From positions 1,302,001 through 1,366,000 of the forward strand of contig NZ_CP037933.1 in NCBI RefSeq assembly GCF_004355225.1: DNA of 64,000 bases, given 5' to 3'. The notes under the pieces were generated by a model. The model was given only the letters and a program-made list of their open reading frames with translations, had not been told where the DNA came from and made no database searches. This document shows, in pieces, positions 26,583 to 33,140 of this stretch. Position numbers and translations under genes: made by a program. Origin of the DNA: Flavobacterium nackdongense (lineage in GTDB: Bacteria > Bacteroidota > Bacteroidia > Flavobacteriales > Flavobacteriaceae). Each line of letters starts with the position of its first letter. The first letter of the stretch is position 1.

Positions 26583-27269
26583 ATGGGTAAATGTGAACAG
26601 TGTATAGTTAGAGAAATCAGCTCTTTGAAAGCGCTAAACAAAGACGAACTTATTAAGCTCGCAGAATGTAAAACATCCTATACTATAAAAAAAGGAAACC
26701 CAATCTTTGAAGAAGGAGATCTTGTAAACGGCATTTATTGCGTGACCACTGGCGCTTGTAAATTGTCTAAATTAAGTCCAAACGGCAAAGACCAAATCAT
26801 AAAATTAGTAAAAGCAGGAGAATTATTAGGGCAACGATCGATGATTAGCGATGAACCAGCCAATTTAAGTGCTGTAGCGTTGGAGGACATGGAAGTTTGC
26901 TTTATCCCCAAATCTGAAGTAATCAGTATGTTCGATAAGAACAATCAGTTTTCGATGAATATGATGAAAACGATTTGCGGCGACTTAAAAGAAGCCAGTG
27001 AGCATATGATTTCGATTTCTCAAAAAACCGTCAAAGAACGTCTAGCCGAAACCCTTGTTTATCTTGAAGAAACTTTTGGCAAAAAAGAAGATGGTTCGTT
27101 ACGCATTCAATTGTCTCGTGAAGAATTAGCCGGAATGATTGGAACCGCGACCGAAAGTTGTATCCGATTATTGTCCGATTTCAACAAAACGGGTTTGATT
27201 GGTTTGATTGGTAAAAAAATAGTGATTAAAGACCTAGCAAAACTCAAGAGAATTGCTGATATAGTATAA
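26583..27269 (+). CDS. Crp/Fnr family transcriptional regulator
   Basis: A 228-residue regulator. The N-terminus has C4, C7 and C29 (MGKCEQC...LAECKTS), plus C53 and C59, which could bind an oxygen-sensitive iron-sulfur cluster as in Fnr, though the spacing is not that of E. coli Fnr. The cyclic-nucleotide-binding-like barrel spans about 25-135, a dimerisation helix follows, and a helix-turn-helix lies at about 170-205 (LSREELAGMIGTATESCIRLLSDF). It is divergent from ccoI and is the likely ligand of the three TGATnnnnATCA palindromes. Direct oxygen sensing is inferred. Confidence 0.88.
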   Translation: MGKCEQCIVREISSLKALNKDELIKLAECKTSYTIKKGNPIFEEGDLVNGIYCVTTGACKLSKLSPNGKDQIIKLVKAGELLGQRSMISDEPANLSAVALEDMEVCFIPKSEVISMFDKNNQFSMNMMKTICGDLKEASEHMISISQKTVKERLAETLVYLEETFGKKEDGSLRIQLSREELAGMIGTATESCIRLLSDFNKTGLIGLIGKKIVIKDLAKLKRIADIV

Positions 27270-27303
27270 ATTTTGGTCACTTTTTTTTGTGAAAACTATT
27301 TTC

Positions 27304-27684
27304 TTACTGTTTTTCAAACAACATAGTGATTAAACCCATAACGACAGCCGAACCTATATTTGTTGTTCCATAAGGATTAAAAGAATCTTTTCTACTTCCT
27401 ATCCAATTATTTTCAAGATTTATTCTTGGACTCATAATTATACACGTACCACTCTGTAAAAAATAAACATCATTACTTCTTGAATTAAAATTATAAATAG
27501 ACAACTGAGGTACATTATCTTTTTTTGCACTAAAGTCGAAAGTGTATTTTACAACTGGCAAATTATCGAAATAAACCTTGAAGTAATTCTTTCTTATAGC
27601 CATTGTATCTACAACGGAAAGTCTATCCTGCGCGAAAAAAAACGTACTATAGAATAAGGCAACTACTATTATGAGTCTGTTCAT
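27304..27684 (-). CDS. Exported protein of unknown function
   Basis: A 126-residue protein with a signal peptide (MNRLIIVVALFYSTFFFAQ) and a small, probably beta-rich mature part containing YFLQSGTCIIMSPRINLENNW and a final hydrophobic stretch (SAVVMGLITMLF) that may be a membrane anchor. I recognise no family. It converges with the Crp/Fnr gene 34 bases away. Confidence 0.65.
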   Translation of the reverse strand: MNRLIIVVALFYSTFFFAQDRLSVVDTMAIRKNYFKVYFDNLPVVKYTFDFSAKKDNVPQLSIYNFNSRSNDVYFLQSGTCIIMSPRINLENNWIGSRKDSFNPYGTTNIGSAVVMGLITMLFEKQ

Positions 27685-27794
27685 AAGGTTTTTTTTAAAA
27701 GCAAAAAAATTAAAATCAAATATACAAATATTCCTAGTTTTAGATTAAAATCACTACTTTTATTATTCAAAATAATCTTAGTGCCTTTGCGCCT

Positions 27795-27824
27795 TTACTT
27801 CGTCAGTTCGCTGTCGCTCGGGTG
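27795..27824 (-). repeat. Dispersed 30-bp repeat (copy 2)
   Basis: The minus strand reads CACCCGAGCGACAGCGAAC followed by TGACGAAGTAA. It matches 6173-6202 in 29 of 30 bases. A diverged relative lies at 47642-47669. It sits directly upstream of the sirtuin gene. Confidence 0.85.
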
Positions 27825-27838
27825 TGGCAAAATAAAAT

Positions 27839-28531
27839 ATGAAAAAGAAACTAGTAGTACTAACCGGAGCGGGAATCAGTGCCGAAAGCGGCATCAAAAC
27901 CTTTCGCGATGCCGATGGACTTTGGGAAGGTCATAATGTGATGGATGTGGCAACGCCCGAAGGCTGGCATAAAAACCCTGAATTGGTACTCGATTTTTAC
28001 AACCAAAGACGCCGACAATTACACGATGTGCAACCCAATCTCGGGCATCAAATTTTGACGGAATTAGAAAATGATTTTGACGTTTCCATTATTACCCAAA
28101 ACGTAGATAATTTGCACGAAAAAGCGGGAAGTTCGAATGTTTTGCATCTTCACGGCGAATTGTTGAAAGTGCGTAGTATTGCCAATCGAAATTATATTTT
28201 AGATTGGGAAACCGATTTAAATTTAGGTGATTTTGACGACAAAGGGAACCAATTACGTCCCCATATTGTTTGGTTTGGAGAAGAAGTTCCCGCTTTGGAA
28301 AAAGCCGTTACCATCGTTGAAAAAGCCGACATCCTTATTATCATTGGAACTTCGCTTCAAGTGTATCCTGCAGCAGGCTTGATGAATTTTGCCAAACAGA
28401 CTATTCCGGTCTATTATATCGATCCCAAACCAGCACCCATTTATGATTTGCCAAATGACCTTAAAATCATTGCCGCAACGGGTTCGGAAGGAGTGAAAAT
28501 AGTGCAAAAAGACCTTGAAAAATTGAAATAA
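27839..28531 (+). CDS. cobB: SIR2 family NAD-dependent deacylase without zinc ribbon
   Basis: A 230-residue sirtuin. The NAD-binding motifs are intact: GAGISAESGI (about 10-19), FRDADGLW, TQNVDNLHEKAG, the catalytic histidine in LHLHGELL, VWFGEEVP, and GTSLQVYPAAGL. Sirtuins usually carry four zinc-binding cysteines after the HGE motif; here the segment SIANRNYILDWETDLN has none. It removes acyl groups (acetyl or succinyl) from lysines. Whether the missing zinc changes stability or substrate is not known from the sequence. It is a single gene before purB. Confidence 0.9.
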   Translation: MKKKLVVLTGAGISAESGIKTFRDADGLWEGHNVMDVATPEGWHKNPELVLDFYNQRRRQLHDVQPNLGHQILTELENDFDVSIITQNVDNLHEKAGSSNVLHLHGELLKVRSIANRNYILDWETDLNLGDFDDKGNQLRPHIVWFGEEVPALEKAVTIVEKADILIIIGTSLQVYPAAGLMNFAKQTIPVYYIDPKPAPIYDLPNDLKIIAATGSEGVKIVQKDLEKLK

Positions 28532-28584
28532 CAATAACAATGGCAATTTCAATAGCAATTTCAAAAATCAATTGCAATTTTTCA

Positions 28585-28612
28585 ATCTGAAATCTGAAAT
28601 CTGAAATCTGAA
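28585..28612. repeat. Four heptanucleotide tandem repeats (ATCTGAA)
   Basis: Four perfect copies of ATCTGAA run from 28585 to 28612, immediately before the purB -7 element, where the -33 region would be. Confidence 0.9.
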
Positions 28613-28616
28613 ATGT

Positions 28617-28624
28617 TATCTTTG
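28617..28624 (+). promoter_or_regulatory. purB -7 promoter element
   Basis: TATCTTTG, a perfect TAnnTTTG, 24 bases before the ATG at 28648. Confidence 0.6.
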
Positions 28625-28647
28625 CGCTTTCTAAAAAACCAACAACA

Positions 28648-29994
28648 ATGACTACTTTAAACGAATTAAACGCTGTATCGCCTATCGACGGAAGATACAG
28701 AAGCAAAACCAGTTCACTTTCAAAATTCTTCTCTGAAGAAGCTTTAATCAAATACCGTGTTTTGGTTGAAATTGAATATTTTATTGCGCTTTGCGAAATT
28801 CCTTTACCTCAACTTGCCACCGTAAACCCAAATGTATTCGAAAGTTTACGCAATATCTATAAAAACTTCTCTACCGAAGATGCCCTTTGGATCAAAGAAA
28901 CCGAAAAAGTGACCAACCACGATGTAAAAGCGGTAGAATATTTTATCAAAGACGCATTCGAAAAACTAGGTTTATCACAATACAAAGAATTTATCCACTT
29001 CGGATTGACTTCACAAGACATCAACAATACTGCGATTCCGCTTTCGACCAAAGAGGCTTTCGAAAAAGTATATATGCCATCGTTAATCTCTTTGACCTCA
29101 AAATTGAAAGAGTTGAGCATCGAATGGGCAGCCGTTCCAATGCTTGCCAAAACCCACGGACAACCGGCTTCGCCAACCCGTTTGGGTAAAGAAATTGGTG
29201 TTTTTGTAGAACGTCTTGAGGAGCAAATACGTTTGTTGTTCAACATTCCGTTTGCTGCCAAATTTGGTGGCGCCACCGGAAATTACAACGCCCATCACGT
29301 GGCCTATCCTCAAATTGACTGGAGACAATTTGGAGGAAATTTTGTAGAAGAAATTCTTGGTTTACACCACTCCTTTCCGACTACACAAATCGAACATTAC
29401 GATCACTTTGCCGCATTTTTCGATGCGTTGAAAAGAATCAACACCATCATCATTGACTTAGACAGAGATATTTGGACCTATGTTTCGATGGAATATTTCA
29501 AACAAAAAATCAAAGCGGGAGAAATTGGTTCCTCGGCAATGCCACACAAAGTAAACCCGATAGATTTTGAAAATTCGGAAGGAAATTTAGGCATGGCCAA
29601 TGCCATTTTCGAACATCTTTCGGCCAAATTACCAGTTTCGAGATTGCAACGCGACTTGACTGATAGCACGGTTTTAAGAAACATTGGCGTACCTATCGGA
29701 CATACTCTAATCGCTTTTGAAGCTACTTTGAAAGGCTTGAACAAACTGCTGTTGAATGAATCCAAATTCGCCGAAGATTTAGAGAAAAACTGGGCAGTGG
29801 TTGCCGAAGCGATTCAAACGATTTTGCGTCGCGAAGCCTATCCAAATCCTTATGAAGCTCTGAAAGGATTGACTAGAACCAACGAAGCCATCACTAAAAA
29901 TTCGATTCACGAATTTATTAGCACACTTGAAGTTTCAGACGAAATCAAAGCCGAATTAATGCAAATTACACCGAGTAATTTTTTGGGGATATAA
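28648..29994 (+). CDS. purB: Adenylosuccinate lyase
   Basis: A 448-residue fumarase/aspartase-superfamily enzyme acting twice in purine synthesis (SAICAR to AICAR, adenylosuccinate to AMP). The N-terminus (LNAVSPIDGRYRSKTSSLSKFF), the catalytic region KTHGQPASPTRLGKE and the flexible loop signature GSSAMPHKVNPIDFENSEGN are all present. The last 32 codons are duplicated at 31865-31963 with only silent differences, so this 3-prime end appears to have been supplied by the island that follows; the encoded protein is unchanged. Confidence 0.97.
   Translation: MTTLNELNAVSPIDGRYRSKTSSLSKFFSEEALIKYRVLVEIEYFIALCEIPLPQLATVNPNVFESLRNIYKNFSTEDALWIKETEKVTNHDVKAVEYFIKDAFEKLGLSQYKEFIHFGLTSQDINNTAIPLSTKEAFEKVYMPSLISLTSKLKELSIEWAAVPMLAKTHGQPASPTRLGKEIGVFVERLEEQIRLLFNIPFAAKFGGATGNYNAHHVAYPQIDWRQFGGNFVEEILGLHHSFPTTQIEHYDHFAAFFDALKRINTIIIDLDRDIWTYVSMEYFKQKIKAGEIGSSAMPHKVNPIDFENSEGNLGMANAIFEHLSAKLPVSRLQRDLTDSTVLRNIGVPIGHTLIAFEATLKGLNKLLLNESKFAEDLEKNWAVVAEAIQTILRREAYPNPYEALKGLTRTNEAITKNSIHEFISTLEVSDEIKAELMQITPSNFLGI
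29896..29994 (+). repeat. Direct repeat (att-like) copy 1: 3-prime end of purB
   Basis: 99 bases matching 31865-31963. The first 56 bases are identical; five differences follow, all silent. The identical part opens with an inverted repeat, AAAAATTCG-ATTCA-CGAATTTAT (29896-29918), resembling a recombinase core site. Confidence 0.9.
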
Positions 29995-30051
29995 TATTTA
30001 TAAAATCTATTTATAATTGAAATGCATAATGTATATTTGTTCTATTAATAA

Positions 30052-31263
30052 ATGAAAATGAAAAATAATACATATCTAAAAGAAGTCAAACTTTCTGGAT
30101 ACAAATCTATATTTGATGTAAGTGTAGAGTTCCAAAATGGATTAAATATTATTATAGGTAAAAATGCTGCAGGAAAAACAAATTTTATCAAATTTCTACG
30201 AAAAATATTATCATTAAAATATGAAAATTTAAACAACTTTTCTTCAAGTTTAACTTTTAAAAACGGTAAAGAAATTTTATTTAAATCGCAACGAAATATT
30301 GAAATAGATGAATTATTTAAAATAAATAATACAACTTCTAAAATTGATTATGAACTAAGCGTCAATAAAAAAATAATTAAAGATAAAAAAGGAAGTGAAG
30401 AAACCTCTATTTATGAAAAATTTAAACAAAATCAAATTATTTTTGATAATACTTTTATTTGTCACGGAATATATAAAGATTATTTTATAGTTGACAAACC
30501 ACTTTCATTTAGAGTTGACAATAAGACTAAATGGTCAACAGATTTGCATAATATTTTTAGTAATTCTTCCAGCCCTTATTTTATAAAATGTATTACTATA
30601 GACTTTATATTGGAAATTATGGGGTTAAAAGAAGAATTTGATTTAGATATTTTAAAAAGTACTTTCAGAAATGTTTTTAGAAAAACTGAAATAATTAAAT
30701 CGACATTAAAAAAATATTCCCCGATTGAAGATATTAGATTTAGTGACAATTTCAATATTTTTATTACTGAAGACAATGAAAGTATTTCAGTTAATAACGT
30801 ATTTATAGAGTTTAAAATAGAAGGGGATTGGCTACCATTTTCAAATTTATCTGATGGAACTAAACGATTATTTTATATTATATCAGAAGTATTCGAGAAT
30901 GATGAAAATACACATATAAGACCAACTAATGTTGATTTATATACGAGTCAATCACAAATCAGTAGAATAATATTGATAGAAGAACCTGAATTAGGTATTC
31001 ATCCGCATCAATTTCATAAACTTTTGGGTTTCTTAAAAGAGGAAGCCCAAAACAAACAAATTATTTTAACTACACATTCTCCTCAAGCATTAGATGCAAT
31101 AAATCCAAACGAATTAAATAGAATTACAATTGCATATTCAACAAATTCCAAAGAAGGAACTAAACTTCGTCATTTAAATGAAACCGAAATAATAAAAGCA
31201 AATGAATATATAAAAGAAGACTTTTTAAGTGATTATTGGCTTTATTCGGATCTTGAAAAATAA
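30052..31263 (+). CDS. AAA/ABC-type ATPase (OLD-like, AAA_21), probable defence gene
   Basis: A 403-residue SMC-like ATPase. Walker A is GKNAAGKTN (residues 36-44), the signature-like segment is FSNLSDGTKRLFYII, Walker B is IILIEEPELGIHPHQF and the switch histidine is in ILTTHSPQALDA. The middle (about 60-260) is a variable helical insertion. Such ATPases pair with a nuclease in several phage-defence systems; here the next gene, 4 bases later, encodes a TOPRIM-like protein. The two form the whole cargo of the purB island. ATP-binding is certain; defence is inferred. Confidence 0.88.
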   Translation: MKMKNNTYLKEVKLSGYKSIFDVSVEFQNGLNIIIGKNAAGKTNFIKFLRKILSLKYENLNNFSSSLTFKNGKEILFKSQRNIEIDELFKINNTTSKIDYELSVNKKIIKDKKGSEETSIYEKFKQNQIIFDNTFICHGIYKDYFIVDKPLSFRVDNKTKWSTDLHNIFSNSSSPYFIKCITIDFILEIMGLKEEFDLDILKSTFRNVFRKTEIIKSTLKKYSPIEDIRFSDNFNIFITEDNESISVNNVFIEFKIEGDWLPFSNLSDGTKRLFYIISEVFENDENTHIRPTNVDLYTSQSQISRIILIEEPELGIHPHQFHKLLGFLKEEAQNKQIILTTHSPQALDAINPNELNRITIAYSTNSKEGTKLRHLNETEIIKANEYIKEDFLSDYWLYSDLEK

Positions 31264-31267
31264 TTTT

Positions 31268-31831
31268 ATGAAGATAGGTCTAGTCGGAGAAGCCCCAAAT
31301 GATACCCAATCAATTAAAAATTTATTAGAAAAGAGGTATTTAGCTAATGAGTTTATATTTGTATCAATGCTACAAATAATTAACGGCTCAAATTTGGATA
31401 GTCAAAAAACAAAAAGATTATTAAGAATCGAATTTGAAACTCAAAAACCTGATATTTTAATTTTCATTCGAGATCTAGATTCTACATTGCCAAATAAAGA
31501 AAAGCTCTATGCTAGAAAGAATTATTTTACGAGTTCAAATAGAGTAGTTGACAAAAAAGGAATTCCGTTATTGCATATTTATGAAATTGAAGCTTTGATA
31601 TTGACAGATGTTGATGTTTTTAATTCCAAATATGGTGCAAATTTAAAAGAAATTGAAAATGTAATGACAATTACTGAACCAAAAGAATATTTAAAAAAAG
31701 CAAGCAGAAAATATAGCGAATCTCATAATGCTGATATTTTTGAATTAATTGACTTTGACAAAACTTTGAACTGTGAGTATTTCAAACGGTTTATAAAAAA
31801 CTTTGATAAACGAATTGCTTCACAATCATAA
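31268..31831 (+). CDS. TOPRIM-like protein paired with the AAA ATPase
   Basis: A 187-residue protein from the ATG at 31268, 4 bases after the ATPase stop; an upstream in-frame ATG at 31229 lies inside the ATPase gene. Two TOPRIM hallmarks can be seen: an early glutamate in a Gly-Glu loop (KIGLVGEAPNDTQS) and a DxD after a hydrophobic strand (ILIFIRDLDSTLP), followed by HIYEIEALIL. This fits the small DUF4276/DUF4435-like nuclease class. Partnership with an AAA ATPase recalls PARIS and split OLD systems, but no family is certain. Confidence 0.7.
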   Translation: MKIGLVGEAPNDTQSIKNLLEKRYLANEFIFVSMLQIINGSNLDSQKTKRLLRIEFETQKPDILIFIRDLDSTLPNKEKLYARKNYFTSSNRVVDKKGIPLLHIYEIEALILTDVDVFNSKYGANLKEIENVMTITEPKEYLKKASRKYSESHNADIFELIDFDKTLNCEYFKRFIKNFDKRIASQS

Positions 31832-31864
31832 CTATCTTAATTAAAGCAATTTAGCTGTTTGACA

Positions 31865-31963
31865 AAAAATTCGATTCACGAATTTATTAGCACACTTGAA
31901 GTTTCAGACGAAATCAAAGCAGAATTGATGCAAATTACACCAAGTAATTTCTTGGGGATTTAA
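31865..31963 (+). repeat. Direct repeat (att-like) copy 2: displaced purB end
   Basis: It still encodes the last 32 residues and stop of PurB in frame, with five silent changes relative to copy 1, but has no start and no upstream coding sequence. It starts with the same inverted repeat (31865-31887). Best read as the original 3-prime end of purB before the island arrived. Confidence 0.9.
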
Positions 31964-31995
31964 TAAAAAACACTTTTAAAAAGCACAAAGTAATA

Positions 31996-32769
31996 ATGAA
32001 GAATTCAATTCTAAAAATGGTATTGCTTTGTGCTTTTTTTCTTTTCTTTTCTTGTAAAAAAGAAAATCCAAAACCCGTAAACAAACCTTATAAAGCGGGA
32101 GTCATTTTGTCTTTTGATGATGCTTATGTAAACGAATGGTTTGCGACCAATCAAAAGCTAAAAAAGTATTCTTGGAAGGGAACTTTTTTTGTTTGCAAAA
32201 TCAATACGCTCAACCAATCCGAAGTTGAGAAACTTCTGGAAATGCAGAAGGAAGGTCACGAAATTGCAGGGCATACTTACAATCACGTCAATGCTGTTGA
32301 TTATTTGCGAGTATATACTATTCGAGAATATTTGAATAATGAAATTGACCCTATGATCCGACTAATGAATTTCTATGGTTTGGATGTCAGCACTTTTGCT
32401 TATCCTTACGGCGGAAGAAGCAAAAAATTAGATGCTGCTTTATTAAAAAAATTCAAATTCATTAGAGGAAGGGCTTTTTGTGAACACGTTGCCAACAAAC
32501 AAGGCTGTTATTACGACAACTCCAATTTGGTTTTTAGCTTTAGCATAGACGACACCCACAACCACTTCAACATTCCCCACCTTTTGGGCTTGTTGGAATA
32601 CGCCAAGAAAAACAACAAAATTTTAATTTTAAATAGCCATAAAACGGTCGATAAAGTGAGTGGCGATTACCAAACAAAAAATGCCACTTTGGAATACATT
32701 TGCAAATACATCAAAAGCAATAATATGAATTTTTATACTTTATCTGATTTAGAAAAGTTGCAAAAATGA
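31996..32769 (+). CDS. Polysaccharide deacetylase family lipoprotein
   Basis: A 257-residue protein with a lipoprotein signal (LCAFFLFFSC, cysteine at 20). The NodB-homology fold is visible: ILSFDDAYVNEW (the catalytic/metal DD motif), EGHEIAGHTYNHVN (H-x3-H metal ligands), FAYPYGGRSKKLDAALL and a late LNSHKTV. It probably removes N- or O-acyl groups from a surface glycan. It starts 33 bases after the displaced purB end, so it was purB's immediate neighbour before the insertion. Confidence 0.88.
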   Translation: MKNSILKMVLLCAFFLFFSCKKENPKPVNKPYKAGVILSFDDAYVNEWFATNQKLKKYSWKGTFFVCKINTLNQSEVEKLLEMQKEGHEIAGHTYNHVNAVDYLRVYTIREYLNNEIDPMIRLMNFYGLDVSTFAYPYGGRSKKLDAALLKKFKFIRGRAFCEHVANKQGCYYDNSNLVFSFSIDDTHNHFNIPHLLGLLEYAKKNNKILILNSHKTVDKVSGDYQTKNATLEYICKYIKSNNMNFYTLSDLEKLQK

Positions 32770-33140
32770 CAGTGGTTTAAATTATAGATTGCTTCTTTGC
32801 AAAAGACTTTAAAAAAATTTAGCCACGAATTTGCTAAGCCCATTCGCTATGACTCAAGTCACGAATTAACTCGAATTTTAATCTATCGAAATTTCACAAT
32901 TGCATTTTTATCCATTTATTCCAGTTCGTTTGTCACGCTGTAAAGCGTCCCTGCTCTAGTGCGTTTAGACTCCTACGGAGTTACAAAAAACCTGTGTTTT
33001 GTACAATTTTATAGGCGTTTCTGATGCAATTGATGAAATTCGTGACTAAAAATTATTAAAAGTGACACCCTTTAGATTAACTACTGTTTTTTTTTTGAAA
33101 TATATTTTTTTGTATATTACCAACATAGAATTCAAGAACT
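32770..33140. other. 371-base intergenic region with dispersed repeat
   Basis: No gene. About 32935-32995 resembles the sequence at 6441-6500 in opposite orientation (shared GTAAAGCGTC and CTCCT-CGGAG blocks). AATTCGTG-type words typical of flavobacterial spacers are present. Confidence 0.4.

Larger units (their letters stand above)
29995..31864. mobile_element. Small genomic island inserted at purB (ATPase + TOPRIM genes)
   Basis: The 1.97 kb between the two 99-bp purB repeats carries only an AAA ATPase and a TOPRIM-like gene, both much more AT-rich than purB and its neighbours. This is the footprint of site-specific integration into a gene 3-prime end: the incoming DNA rebuilds the end and the old end is left on the far side. 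No integrase is present, so the element is non-autonomous or arrived by homologous recombination. Confidence 0.75.

Noticed and set aside
28467..28751. 94-codon minus-strand frame across the sirtuin-purB junction
   Set aside because: It runs through the ATCTGAA tandem repeat (FQISDFRFQI) and across the purB promoter; no sign of a real gene.
31865..31963. A separate small gene at the second purB end
   Set aside because: The frame is open but has no start or upstream coding part; it is the displaced 3-prime end of purB.
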